NCBI RefSeq assembly: GCF_001544795.2
Contig: NZ_FCOI02000003.1
Location: forward strand, 430,662-494,661
Reading direction: 5' to 3'
From: Caballeronia temeraria
GTDB lineage: Bacteria; Pseudomonadota; Gammaproteobacteria; Burkholderiales; Burkholderiaceae
Length of the DNA: 64,000 nucleotides
A program made the translations under genes and the position numbers. Within the stretch, counting starts at the first letter, position 1; every line of letters starts with the position of its first letter. Below are positions 8,197 through 16,930 of this stretch, one piece after another. A model generated the notes under the pieces. The model did not search any database and was not told the origin of the DNA. It was given only the letters and a program-made list of their open reading frames with translations.

Positions 8197-8700
8197 ATGC
8201 GTCAACTGCGCACTCAAAGCGCCCTCGTCTGTGCCCTTCTGATCGCCGGATGTGCCGCCCCTTTCTCGCAGCAAAGCAGCGCACGCACCTCGACCAATGG
8301 ATTGAAGAGCGCATCGCACGGTCAGGATCAGTTCTTCAATGACGATGCGGATTCGCCCGACGAGCCGCCCGCGACACGGACGGCTCGCGGCTTTCATCAG
8401 ACCGGGGTTGCATCCTGGTACGGTCGCGGATTCCAGGGTCATCGCACCGCCAGCGGCGAACGCTTCGATATGCACGCGATGACGGCCGCGCATCGCACGT
8501 TGCCGCTCGGATCGTGGGTGCGCGTCACGGTTTTGGGCGGAAAGCGGTCGGTTCTCGTTCGCATCAACGACCGCGGCCCCTTTGCAAGCAACAGGATCAT
8601 CGACCTGTCATACGGCGCCGCCGCCGCGCTCGGCATTGCGCGACGCGGCTCCGCCAGAGTCGAACTGTCGCCCGCCGCCAGATCGCATATTCAGTCATAG
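8197..8700 (+). CDS. rlpA: RlpA-like septal lytic transglycosylase lipoprotein
   Basis: 167 residues. Lipobox LIAGC (C19), then a double-psi beta-barrel domain at about 68-160: [48 protein letters not shown] and [14 protein letters not shown] are the family hallmarks, including the putative catalytic Asp in NDRGPF. There is no SPOR domain, so this is a short RlpA. It should act in the outer membrane or periplasm, cleaving denuded glycans at septa. It is 61 bp downstream of the LysM/LytM gene and likely co-expressed with it. Confidence 0.9.
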   Translation: MRQLRTQSALVCALLIAGCAAPFSQQSSARTSTNGLKSASHGQDQFFNDDADSPDEPPATRTARGFHQTGVASWYGRGFQGHRTASGERFDMHAMTAAHRTLPLGSWVRVTVLGGKRSVLVRINDRGPFASNRIIDLSYGAAAALGIARRGSARVELSPAARSHIQS

Positions 8701-8735
8701 CCCTCTCGACAGCGCCACCTCAAGCATCGGACATC

Positions 8736-8960
8736 ATGACCCGCCGTTTCTGCATCCTGCTATTCGTGTCGACCTACCTTCTCGGTTGCTTTTTGGCGGC
8801 GAACGAGCTCAAAGAAAGTCCGGTCTATGTGATCGATGCGACGTTGTCCATCTTGAGGGCGTCGAGCCGCGACGCCATCGCCGATGCGAACCAGCATCGC
8901 CGCGACGAAATCGAGCGATTCAATCTCATCCGATATTCCCGGCCGTCGCCTGTGCTTTAA
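8736..8960 (+). CDS. Small membrane-anchored or lipoprotein-like protein
   Basis: 74 residues starting MTRRFCILLFVSTYLLGCFL. The hydrophobic N-terminus with LLGC may be a lipobox (C18) or a membrane anchor. The remainder is polar and ends RPSPVL at TAA 8958-8960. The stop abuts the first recognisable base of an IclR remnant, so this gene may have been shortened by the same rearrangement. No family recognised. Confidence 0.45.
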   Translation: MTRRFCILLFVSTYLLGCFLAANELKESPVYVIDATLSILRASSRDAIADANQHRRDEIERFNLIRYSRPSPVL

Positions 8961-9248
8961 CCCGAAGCGCTCGACCCGGCACGCGCCGCGCCTCAACCGC
9001 TGAAGAAGCTGACGTCGCGCACCATCAGCGCGCCTGGCGACGTGGTCGCGGCGATCCATCGGGTGCTGATCGACGGTTACGCGATCAGCGACGAGAAACT
9101 CGAACTCAGCATGCGCGCGATGGCCGTGCCGGTGAAGAACCGCATGGGCAGCGTCGAGGCGGCGGTGAGCGTGAGCGTGGAGGCGATGAAGCGCGACTTC
9201 CTGCGGGTCTTGCAACAGGTCGCCGCGCGGCTCGAACGCGCGCTCTGA
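8961..9248 (+). pseudogene. IclR-family regulator remnant (C-terminal effector domain)
   Basis: 95 residues from PEALDPARAAPQPLKKLTS onward. TSRTISAPGDVVAAIHRVL, then DGYAISDEKLELSMRAMAVP and VKNRMGSVEAAVSVS, follow the IclR effector-domain pattern (T.RTI, GYA..DEELE.G.R.IAVPV). The helix-turn-helix half and most of the effector domain are absent and there is no good start codon; a GTG at 9042 is the only candidate. Clearly a decayed gene. Confidence 0.75.
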
Positions 9249-9486
9249 TCACACTTTATGACACCCGCGACGACCTTCCTTCGTTGTAGACTCCTTTACC
9301 CCTTAGGACCCAAGCCGAAAGGGTCCGATCCAGCGCGACAGTCCGTCGCATCAGCTTGATCTGAAACAAAATTTCAACCATTCGCGCCATCGCGAAAAAT
9401 CGCGCATGGCATGATCACGACGCGGCGCAAAGCCGTGCAACGGCGTTCTCCCCGGGACGCTTCGATCATAGAAACCAGCGAATGCA

Positions 9487-10371
9487 ATGAATGAAAATAG
9501 CCAACGTTTAGCAGTGCCATTGTTATCGGGGTTGATAGCCAGTCTTTGTCTTTCGGGATGCAAGCTGGAGGTTTTGGACTCGAAAGGCGTGGTCGGCGCG
9601 GCGGAATCGTCGCTGATCGCCACCGCGACTTTCGCCATGCTTCTCGTCGTCGTCCCGGTGATCCTGCTCACCCTGTTTATCGCATGGCGCTATCGCGCGT
9701 CCAACACGAAGGCCACGTATGCACCGAAGTGGGCGCATTCCACGGCCATCGAAGTCGTTGTCTGGGCGATTCCCGCAGTCATCATCCTGTACCTCGGCAT
9801 CCTGACGTGGAAAACGTCGCACGAGCTCGATCCGTACAAGCCGCTGCAATCCGACGTCAAGCCGATCAACGTCGAAGTCGTGGCGCTCGACTGGAAGTGG
9901 CTGTTCATCTATCCGGACCTGGGCGTCGCGTCGGTGAACCAGCTCGCGTTCCCGGTCGGCACGCCGGTGAACTTCCGCATCACGTCGGATTCGGTGATGA
10001 ACTCGTTCTTCATCCCGCAACTCGGCAGCCAGATCTACGCGATGGCCGGCATGCAGACGAAGCTGCATCTGATGGCGGATCACGCGGGCGACTTCGCGGG
10101 CATCTCGGCCAACTACAGCGGCAAAGGCTTTTCCGACATGAAGTTCCGCGCACTGGCCATGTCCAATGCCGACTTCGACGCGTGGCTGAAGAAGGTCAAA
10201 ACCGCGCCCGAGAACCTGAGCATGGACGTCTATGCCGGCGTCGCGCAGCCGAGCGAGAAGGTCGCGGTGCGCTACTTCTCGACCGTCGATCCGAAGCTCT
10301 TCAACAACATCGTCGCGAAGTACAACTACGGCAACTCGGTCGTAGGCGCAAATTGTGTAACCAAGGGGTAA
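9487..10371 (+). CDS. cyoA: Cytochrome bo3 quinol oxidase subunit II
   Basis: 294 residues. A lipoprotein-type signal (LCLSGC, C25) is followed by two membrane helices at about 38-62 and 85-105. A periplasmic cupredoxin domain then lacks the CuA cysteine ligands, as expected for a quinol rather than cytochrome c oxidase. ALDWKWLFIYPD and SVMNSFFIPQLGSQIYAMAG are diagnostic of CyoA. It starts the four-gene cyo operon; the gap to cyoB is 3 bp. Confidence 0.97.
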   Translation: MNENSQRLAVPLLSGLIASLCLSGCKLEVLDSKGVVGAAESSLIATATFAMLLVVVPVILLTLFIAWRYRASNTKATYAPKWAHSTAIEVVVWAIPAVIILYLGILTWKTSHELDPYKPLQSDVKPINVEVVALDWKWLFIYPDLGVASVNQLAFPVGTPVNFRITSDSVMNSFFIPQLGSQIYAMAGMQTKLHLMADHAGDFAGISANYSGKGFSDMKFRALAMSNADFDAWLKKVKTAPENLSMDVYAGVAQPSEKVAVRYFSTVDPKLFNNIVAKYNYGNSVVGANCVTKG

Positions 10372-10374
10372 GCC

Positions 10375-12384
10375 ATGTTCGGCAAACTAACGCTTGAGGC
10401 GATCCCGTATCACGAGCCAATCATCATGGGGGCGACCGTCTTCATGGCGATCCTCGCGCTCGGTACGGTCGGCCTTATCACCAAACTCGGCAAGTGGGGC
10501 TGGCTCTGGCGCGAGTATCTGACTTCGGTCGATCACAAGCGCATCGGCGTCATGTATCTCATCGTCGCCGGGCTGATGCTCGTGCGCGGCTTCGCCGACG
10601 CGGTCATGATGCGGGCGCAGCAGGCCATCGCGCTCGATTCGCCCGGCTATCTGCCGCCGCATCACTTCGACCAGATTTTCTCGGCACACGGCACCATCAT
10701 GATTTTCTTCATGGCCATGGCGCTGCTGGTCGCGTTCTTCAACCTCGTCGTGCCCCTGCAGATCGGCGCGCGTGACGTGGCGTTCCCGTTCATCAACTCG
10801 CTGTCGTTCTGGATGACGGCCGTGGCCGCCATCCTGATCAACCTGTCGCTCTTCATCGGCGAGTTCTCGTCGACGGGCTGGCTCGCGTATCCGCCGCTCT
10901 CCGAGACGCAGTTCAATCCGGGCGTCGGCGTCGATTACTACATCTGGGCGTTGCAGTTGTCCGGCGTCGGCACGCTGCTGACCGGCGTGAACTTCTTCGT
11001 GACGATCGTGAAGATGCGCGCACCCGGCATGACCTGGATGAAGATGCCGGTCTTCACGTGGACGGCGTTCTGCTCGAACGTGCTGATCATGGCGACGTTC
11101 CCGATCCTGACCGTGGCGCTCGCGCTGCTGGCGCTGGACCGCTACTTCGGCATGCACTTCTTCACGAACGACGGCGGCGGCAACCCGATGGTCTACCTGA
11201 ACCTGATCTGGGCCTGGGGTCACCCCGAGGTCTACATCCTGGTTCTGCCCGCGTTCGGCATCTATTCGGAAGTCGTTTCGACGTTCTCGAAGAAGCCGCT
11301 CTTCGGCTACAAGACGATGGTCTGGGCGACGTGCTGCATCATGGTGCTGTCGTTCCTCGTGTGGCTGCACCACTTCTTCACGATGGGTTCGGGCGCGAAC
11401 GTCAATGCCTTCTTCGGCATTATGACGATGATCATTTCCATCCCGACCGGCGTGAAGATCTTCAACTGGCTCTTCACGATGTACCGTGGCCGCGTGACCT
11501 TCACCACGCCGGTGCTGTGGACGGTCGGCTTCATCATCACCTTCACGCTCGGCGGCATGACCGGCGTCATGATGGCGATTCCGGGCGCGGACTTCGTGCT
11601 GCACAACAGCCTGTTCCTGATCGCGCACTTCCATAACGCGATCATCGGCGGCGTGGTGTTCGGCTACTTCGCGGGCGTGCAGTACTGGTGGCCGAAGGTG
11701 TTCGGCTTCAAGCTCGACGAAAAGCTCGGCCGCAACGCGTTCATCTGCTGGTTCGTAGGCTTCTTCGTAGCCTTCGTGCCGATCTACATCCTCGGCTTCA
11801 TGGGCGCGACGCGCCGCCTGAATCACTACGACAATCCGGCATGGCAGCCGTTCTTCATCGTGGCCGCTGTCGGCGTGGGCATCATCGCGCTGGGCGTGGT
11901 GTTCCAGGTCCTGCAGATCGTCGTCAGTGTCATTCGCCGCAATCAGCCTGCCTATCGCGACGTCACCGGCGATCCGTGGGATGCCCGCACGCTCGAGTGG
12001 ACGATCAGCTCGCCGCCGCCGGTCTATAACTTCGCGAATACTCCGGCTGTGCGCGAACTCGACGATTTCGCCGATGCCAAGGAACACGGCCGCATCGATA
12101 CGCGTCCGTACCGCGACATCCACATGCCGTCGAATACGAGCGCGGGTCTGGTGATCGGCGTGTTCGCGCTGGCCTTCGGTTTTGCCGCCGTCTGGCACAT
12201 CGTGTGGCTGGCAGTCCTGGGCCTGGCCGGTGTCCTCGCGACGGCGATCGGCTACAGCTTCCGCGAGAACGCGGGCTTCATCATCCCGGCCGCGACCGTG
12301 AAGTCGACCGAAGAGCGCAATCGTCCGCCGAAGGCGCCTGCGAAGACCGAGACGGCTCGCGAACTCGAACTGGAGGCAATGTAA
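10375..12384 (+). CDS. cyoB: Cytochrome bo3 quinol oxidase subunit I
   Basis: 669 residues, the length of E. coli CyoB. This is the catalytic haem-copper subunit that reduces O2 and pumps protons. Visible signatures include the haem b ligand region [32 protein letters not shown] (CuB His and the cross-linked Tyr), LHHFFTMG (CuB His pair) and [10 protein letters not shown] (haem ligands). About 15 membrane segments. The stop TAA 12382-12384 overlaps the cyoC ATG by one base. Confidence 0.98.
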   Translation: MFGKLTLEAIPYHEPIIMGATVFMAILALGTVGLITKLGKWGWLWREYLTSVDHKRIGVMYLIVAGLMLVRGFADAVMMRAQQAIALDSPGYLPPHHFDQIFSAHGTIMIFFMAMALLVAFFNLVVPLQIGARDVAFPFINSLSFWMTAVAAILINLSLFIGEFSSTGWLAYPPLSETQFNPGVGVDYYIWALQLSGVGTLLTGVNFFVTIVKMRAPGMTWMKMPVFTWTAFCSNVLIMATFPILTVALALLALDRYFGMHFFTNDGGGNPMVYLNLIWAWGHPEVYILVLPAFGIYSEVVSTFSKKPLFGYKTMVWATCCIMVLSFLVWLHHFFTMGSGANVNAFFGIMTMIISIPTGVKIFNWLFTMYRGRVTFTTPVLWTVGFIITFTLGGMTGVMMAIPGADFVLHNSLFLIAHFHNAIIGGVVFGYFAGVQYWWPKVFGFKLDEKLGRNAFICWFVGFFVAFVPIYILGFMGATRRLNHYDNPAWQPFFIVAAVGVGIIALGVVFQVLQIVVSVIRRNQPAYRDVTGDPWDARTLEWTISSPPPVYNFANTPAVRELDDFADAKEHGRIDTRPYRDIHMPSNTSAGLVIGVFALAFGFAAVWHIVWLAVLGLAGVLATAIGYSFRENAGFIIPAATVKSTEERNRPPKAPAKTETARELELEAM

Positions 12385-12992
12385 TGTCGCAATCGACACT
12401 CTCCGCGCAACCTGCGCACGGCCATGAGCACGAGCACCAGTCGCATTCGGTGTTCGGCTTCTGGGCCTACCTGATGACCGACTGCGTGCTGTTCGCGTCC
12501 TTGTTCGCGACCTTCGCGATGTTCGCGATGCAGACCGTAGGCGGCCCGACGGGCAAGGATCTGTTCAAGCTGGCCGACGTCGGATACGAAACGGCGCTGC
12601 TCCTTACGAGCAGCCTGACCTTCGGTCTCGCGATGATCTCGGCGACGCGCCGCAAGTCGGGCGCCGTGCTCGCGTGGCTCTTCGTCACGTTCCTGCTCGG
12701 CGCGGGCTTCCTGTGCCTGGAAATGCGCGAGTTCTCGCATCTGATCGCCGAAGGCGCGGGTCCGCAGCGCAGCGCGTTCTGGTCGGCGTTCTTCACGCTG
12801 GTCGGCACGCACGGCTTGCACGTGACCATCGGCATGATCTGGCTGGTCGTGCTCGCGGTGCAGATCCTGCGCAATCCGCAGATGAGCGAGCGCGATCTGC
12901 GCCGCCTCGCCTGCCTGAGCCTCTTCTGGCACTTCCTCGATATCGTCTGGATTTGCGTGTTTTCTTTCGTCTATCTTGGGAGCATGGTCTGA
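12384..12992 (+). CDS. cyoC: Cytochrome bo3 quinol oxidase subunit III
   Basis: 202 residues with five predicted membrane helices. FGFWAYLMTDCVLFASLFAT near the N-terminus, GTHGLHVTIGMIW and SLFWHFLDIVWICVF toward the end match subunit III. A His/Glu-rich leader (AHGHEHEHQSHS) precedes the first helix. GGAG at 12372-12375 is the ribosome site. The stop overlaps the cyoD start, consistent with translational coupling. Confidence 0.97.
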   Translation: MSQSTLSAQPAHGHEHEHQSHSVFGFWAYLMTDCVLFASLFATFAMFAMQTVGGPTGKDLFKLADVGYETALLLTSSLTFGLAMISATRRKSGAVLAWLFVTFLLGAGFLCLEMREFSHLIAEGAGPQRSAFWSAFFTLVGTHGLHVTIGMIWLVVLAVQILRNPQMSERDLRRLACLSLFWHFLDIVWICVFSFVYLGSMV

Positions 12993-13324
12993 TGGCACAT
13001 ACGCATTCCGAATCAAGCGACTTCCCGCACGTCACCGTGGGCGGTTATCTCATCGGCTTCGCGCTGGCTGTCGTGCTGACCGTGGCGTCGTTCTGGGCCG
13101 CGACCTCGGGCGCGTTCACGGGCGAAAGCGCGATCGTCGCGCTGGCCGTGCTGGCCGCCGTGCAGGTAATCGTGCATGTGGTGTTCTTCCTGCACGTTAA
13201 CGCGTCGAAGGGACAGCGCTGGCATGCCATGTCGTTTGCTTACACCATTCTCATGTCGCTGGTGATCATCGTCGGCACGGTGTGGGTCATGCATAACGTC
13301 CACATGCTGATGATGGCGCGGTAA
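12992..13324 (+). CDS. cyoD: Cytochrome bo3 quinol oxidase subunit IV
   Basis: 110 residues with three membrane helices. GGYLIGFALAVVLTVASFWA and HVVFFLHVNASKGQRWHAMS are typical of CyoD, which assists CuB insertion and assembly. It ends the operon: a strong terminator follows 28 bp later. The haem O synthase gene cyoE, which often completes this operon, is not here and must be elsewhere if haem O is used. Confidence 0.96.
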   Translation: MAHTHSESSDFPHVTVGGYLIGFALAVVLTVASFWAATSGAFTGESAIVALAVLAAVQVIVHVVFFLHVNASKGQRWHAMSFAYTILMSLVIIVGTVWVMHNVHMLMMAR

Positions 13325-13352
13325 CACGCTCCACTTCATCGAGTGATCCAAG

Positions 13353-13377
13353 GCGGGCCTGCGGGCCCGCTTTTTTT
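13353..13377 (+). terminator. Rho-independent terminator of cyoABCD
   Basis: Perfect 7-bp stem GCGGGCC / GGCCCGC with loop TGCG, followed by seven T. It lies 28 bp after the cyoD stop. Confidence 0.93.
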
Positions 13378-13458
13378 CGTCCGTCGAAACCGCGAATCCT
13401 GCACGAATTCATCAGCCGGTGAAGAATCTTGACAATTCGCACAACGAGGCACACCATC

Positions 13459-13495
13459 TGTCCATAATCTGATTTTATAATCCACAATATGGACA
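13459..13495 (+). promoter_or_regulatory. Inverted repeat around a TATAAT box: probable repressor operator
   Basis: TGTCCATA (13459-13466) and TATGGACA (13488-13495) are perfect 8-bp inverted arms. A consensus -10, TATAAT, lies between them at 13476-13481, 24 bp before the dioxygenase start codon. A protein bound here would cover the promoter. The IclR regulator encoded at the end of the same cluster is the natural candidate. Confidence 0.65.
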
Positions 13496-13505
13496 AGGAG
13501 ACACG

Positions 13506-14033
13506 ATGAGCGCGCCAAAGCCCGCGGCGGACGCCATGACGCCGTATCAACTGCCCTTCCCCAAAGAAGCCCAGAAAGAGATCGTCGTGCCGAGTGCCAT
13601 TCCCGCCGACGAACGCGAATGGGTGCCGCAAGCCGAAAACGTCTGGTTCCGCCCGCTGTGCCTGAACGTATCGACCGGTTATTGGATGAATCTCCTGCGC
13701 GTGCGCAAATCCGGCGTGCTGTCGCGCCACCGTCATCCGCAGGCGGTGCACGGCATGGTGCTCAAAGGCCGCTGGCGCTATCTCGAACATGACTGGGAAG
13801 CGACCGAAGGCAGCTACGTTTTCGAGCCGCCAGGCGAAACCCACACGCTCTATGTGCCGGAAGACGTCGAAGAGATGATCACGTATTTCCAGGTGAACGG
13901 CGTGATGTTCTATTGCGATCCGTACGGCAACTACACCGGTTACGAAGACGTCTTCACCAAAGTCGACATGTGCCGCAAGCATTACGAATCCGTCGGTCTC
14001 GGCGTGGATTTCGTCGATCAGTTCATTCGCTAG
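13506..14033 (+). CDS. 2,4'-dihydroxyacetophenone dioxygenase-family cupin
   Basis: 175 residues. Single-domain cupin with metal-ligand pattern RHRHPQAVHGMVLKG (two His, about 77-82) and FEPPGETHTLYV (third His). These match the 2,4'-dihydroxyacetophenone dioxygenase family, Fe(II) enzymes that cleave an aromatic alpha-hydroxyketone side chain. The ribosome site AAGGAG lies 7 bp upstream. It is the first gene of a cluster with an MFS carrier, an SDR and an IclR regulator, which suggests uptake and breakdown of one aromatic or keto compound. The real substrate is unknown. Confidence 0.83.
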   Translation: MSAPKPAADAMTPYQLPFPKEAQKEIVVPSAIPADEREWVPQAENVWFRPLCLNVSTGYWMNLLRVRKSGVLSRHRHPQAVHGMVLKGRWRYLEHDWEATEGSYVFEPPGETHTLYVPEDVEEMITYFQVNGVMFYCDPYGNYTGYEDVFTKVDMCRKHYESVGLGVDFVDQFIR

Positions 14034-14088
14034 CATCAGCCCAAACCCAACCTCTAACAGACTCAAAAGAGCATTCGGAGGAGACACC

Positions 14089-15390
14089 ATGCTGGAAAAA
14101 TCACCGCGCCTGAAGCGCATTCAGTGGATCGCGCTCACGTTCCTGACCCTCGCGGGCATCGTGAACTATCTCGATCGAAGCACGCTCTCGATCGCCAATC
14201 ACTCCGTCACGCAGGAACTCGGCCTCTCCGCCTCGCAGATGGGCCTGTTGCTCTCCGCGTTCTCGTTCGCGTATGCGTTCTCGCAGTTGCCCATCGGCGT
14301 AATGCTCGATCGCTTCGGCGCGCGCATCATGCTTGGCCTCGGCATGTTCGTGTGGTCGGTCGCGCAGCTCTTCGGCGGGCTCGTCACGAACCTGCATCAG
14401 TTCCTCGCGGCGCGCATCGCGCTCGGCATCGGCGAGGCGCCGCAGTTTCCGGCGGGCGCGAAAGTCGTATCGGAATGGTTCGCGCAACGCGAACGCGGCA
14501 AGCCGACAGGCATCTTCGTCACCTCGTCGACGATCGGACCCGCGCTCGCACCGCCGATTCTCACCGTCCTGCTGCTCTCCTTCGGCTGGCGCAACATGTT
14601 CGTCATCATGGGTGTGCTCGGCATTGCGGTGTCGATCGGCTGGTACATCGTCTATCGCAACCGGAAGGACGTGAAGCTCGAGTCGCAGGAACTCGCGCAT
14701 CTGACCGAAGGCGAACCGGCGCAGCGCGCGGAACGCAACATGACGTTCGCGGAATGGCGCGGCCTGTTCGGCAAGGCGACAACGTGGGGCATGATTTTCG
14801 GCTTCATGGGCGTGATCTACATGGTGTGGCTGTATCTCACGTGGCTGCCCGCGTATCTCGAACACGAACGCCATCTGACGATCGCGAAGACCGGCTGGGT
14901 CGTGACCATTCCGTATCTCGCGGGCACGCTCGGCATGCTGTCGTCGGGCTTTATCGCCGATGGCCTCATGGCGCGCGGCGTCGCACCGATCCGCAGCCGC
15001 AAGTGGCCGATCTGCTCGGGGCTCATCGGCGCTGCGCTGTTCACCGTGCCGGCCGCGTTCACGCCGAATCTGACGCTCGCGATCGCGTTTCTGTCGGCCG
15101 CGATGTTCTTCGTCAACATGGCGAGCGGCGCGGCCTGGGCGCTCGTTTCCGTCGCCGCGCCGCGCCACATGGTCGCGTCGCTCGGCAGTATCCAGAACTT
15201 CGGCGGCTACTTCGGCGGCTCGTTCGCGCCGTTCATCACCGGCCTCGTCGTCGACAAGACGCATTCGTTCGTGAACGCCTTTCTGATCAGCGCAGGCGTC
15301 GCGTTCGCGGCGGCGCTCGTGTACATGTTCGTCGTGCGCTCGCCGATCGAAGATGCCGGGCATCAGGCCGAACCCGTTCCCGCCGTATGA
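14089..15390 (+). CDS. MFS transporter, anion:cation symporter (ACS) type
   Basis: 433 residues with twelve predicted membrane helices. ACS-family features: NYLDRSTLSIA in helix 1, LDRFGARIMLGLGMFVWS after helix 2, and GIGEAPQFPAGAKVVSEWF. This family imports organic anions such as hexuronates, phthalates and hydroxybenzoates by proton symport. The gene has a GGAGG site upstream and its stop overlaps the SDR start, so transporter and SDR are coupled. Likely the carrier for the substrate of the neighbouring enzymes. Confidence 0.92.
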   Translation: MLEKSPRLKRIQWIALTFLTLAGIVNYLDRSTLSIANHSVTQELGLSASQMGLLLSAFSFAYAFSQLPIGVMLDRFGARIMLGLGMFVWSVAQLFGGLVTNLHQFLAARIALGIGEAPQFPAGAKVVSEWFAQRERGKPTGIFVTSSTIGPALAPPILTVLLLSFGWRNMFVIMGVLGIAVSIGWYIVYRNRKDVKLESQELAHLTEGEPAQRAERNMTFAEWRGLFGKATTWGMIFGFMGVIYMVWLYLTWLPAYLEHERHLTIAKTGWVVTIPYLAGTLGMLSSGFIADGLMARGVAPIRSRKWPICSGLIGAALFTVPAAFTPNLTLAIAFLSAAMFFVNMASGAAWALVSVAAPRHMVASLGSIQNFGGYFGGSFAPFITGLVVDKTHSFVNAFLISAGVAFAAALVYMFVVRSPIEDAGHQAEPVPAV

Positions 15391-16112
15391 ATTCCACCGA
15401 TATGACTTTTCAAGCTGACCTCTTCAAGGGCAAGACCGTCGTCGTGACCGGCGGCACGCAAGGCATCGGCGCGGGCATCGCGCAGCAGTTCGCGGCGCTC
15501 GGCGCGAGCGTGATCGCGGCGGGCCTGTCGCCGGGCGATATGCAAGGCATCGAAACCATCGAACTCGATGTCGCCGATGCCCGCAGCACCGCCGCGCTCT
15601 TCGCCAAGCTCGATTCGCTCGATGTGCTCGTCAACTGCGCGGGCGTGATCCGCCGCGGCGACGAGCACGACATCGAAACGTTCGAGCGCGTGATCGCCGT
15701 GAACCTCAACGGCACGATGCGCATGTGCTCGGCCGCGCGGCCGTTGCTCGCGAGCAGCAAAGGGTCGATCGTCAACACGGCGTCGATGCTGACGTTCTTC
15801 GGCGGCGGGCTCGTGCCCGCGTATAGCGCGAGCAAGGGTGGCGTCGCGCAACTGACGAAGTCGCTCGCGATCGCCTACGCCGCCGACGGCATCCGCGTGA
15901 ATGCGGTCGCGCCCGGCTGGATTGCGACGCCGCTGACGCAGGCGCTTCAGGACGACGGCGGCCGCTCGCAAGCGATCCTCGAACGCACGCCGATGAAGCG
16001 CTGGGGCTTGCCGGAAGACGTCGCGCGCGTGACGGCGTTTCTCGCGTCGCCGGCGGCGTCGTTCATGACGGGCGCGATCGTGCCGGTCGACGGCGGCTAT
16101 CTCGTGGCATGA
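15387..16112 (+). CDS. Short-chain dehydrogenase/reductase
   Basis: 241 residues. Classical SDR: TGGTQGIGAGIA cofactor motif near residue 20, NCAGVIRRGDE, catalytic Ser in NTASMLTFFGGG and YSASKGG (Y and K). The acidic residue after strand 2 is not obvious, so NAD versus NADP preference is uncertain. ATG 15387 overlaps the MFS stop (ATGA); ATG 15402 is a possible alternative. Probably an oxidoreductase step in the same catabolic pathway. Confidence 0.92.
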   Translation: MNSTDMTFQADLFKGKTVVVTGGTQGIGAGIAQQFAALGASVIAAGLSPGDMQGIETIELDVADARSTAALFAKLDSLDVLVNCAGVIRRGDEHDIETFERVIAVNLNGTMRMCSAARPLLASSKGSIVNTASMLTFFGGGLVPAYSASKGGVAQLTKSLAIAYAADGIRVNAVAPGWIATPLTQALQDDGGRSQAILERTPMKRWGLPEDVARVTAFLASPAASFMTGAIVPVDGGYLVA

Positions 16113-16122
16113 TGCCCGCATC

Positions 16123-16920
16123 ATGCCTTCAGACATCGCTTCCCTCGACGCCGCCAAAGCCACCGGCACCGCCGCCTTCTCGAAGTTCATGGCGGTGCTG
16201 CAACTCATCGCCGATGCCGGCGAGCCGCCGACCATCGCGCGTCTCGCCGCTGCAAGCGGTTATCCGCGTCCGACGGTGTATCGCATCGTCGGGGCGTTGA
16301 TCGCGGAAGGTCTGGTCGTCGAAAGCGCGCGCGGCGCATGTTATGCGCTCGGTCCGCGTCTGATGTCGCTCGCGAGCCGAAGCTGGGAACGCTCCGATCT
16401 GCGCATCGCCGCAACCGATGCATTGCAGACGCTGCGCGACGCGACGCAGGAAACCGTGCACCTCGCCGTGCGCAGCGGCTCGGAGATGGTGTACATCGAG
16501 AAGCTCGAAAGCCCGCATGCGGTGCGCATGGCATCGCGCATCGGCACGCGCGTGACGTTGTATTCGAGTTCCGTCGGCAAGGCGTATCTGTCGACGCAAT
16601 CGCCCGCCGAGCGCGACGCGCTCTTGCAGGGCATCGCGTTCGAGCGCTTCACGCCGAATACGATCATCGAGCGTCCGGCACTCGACGCCGAACTCGACGC
16701 AACGCGCGAACGCGGTTACGCGGAAGATCGCGAAGAGAACGAAGCGCAGATCTTCTGCTACGGCTGCGCGATCGTCTGCGCGAACGGCGCGACGCTCGGT
16801 TGCGTCAGCGTCAGCATTCCGCTGTTCCGGAAAAGCGCGACGCCGCTCGAAACCTACATCACGCCGCTCACGGACGCGTGCCGCGCGATCGCGGAGCGCA
16901 TGAGCCCCGGCACGCGCTGA
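16123..16920 (+). CDS. IclR-family transcriptional regulator
   Basis: 265 residues. Winged helix-turn-helix at about 22-78 (IARLAAASGYPRPTVYRIV), then an IclR effector domain at about 95-260 with VHLAVRSGSEMVYIEKLESP and YSSSVGKAYLS. It is ten bases downstream of the SDR and likely in the same transcript. By location it should control this cluster, possibly through the inverted repeat at 13459-13495. Confidence 0.92.
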   Translation: MPSDIASLDAAKATGTAAFSKFMAVLQLIADAGEPPTIARLAAASGYPRPTVYRIVGALIAEGLVVESARGACYALGPRLMSLASRSWERSDLRIAATDALQTLRDATQETVHLAVRSGSEMVYIEKLESPHAVRMASRIGTRVTLYSSSVGKAYLSTQSPAERDALLQGIAFERFTPNTIIERPALDAELDATRERGYAEDREENEAQIFCYGCAIVCANGATLGCVSVSIPLFRKSATPLETYITPLTDACRAIAERMSPGTR

Positions 16921-16930
16921 CGCAAACGCA

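Noticed and set aside
10387..12399. 670-codon open frame antisense to cyoB
   Set aside because: Long antisense frames are expected in GC-rich coding DNA. It is Arg/His-rich without a domain and mirrors cyoB exactly.
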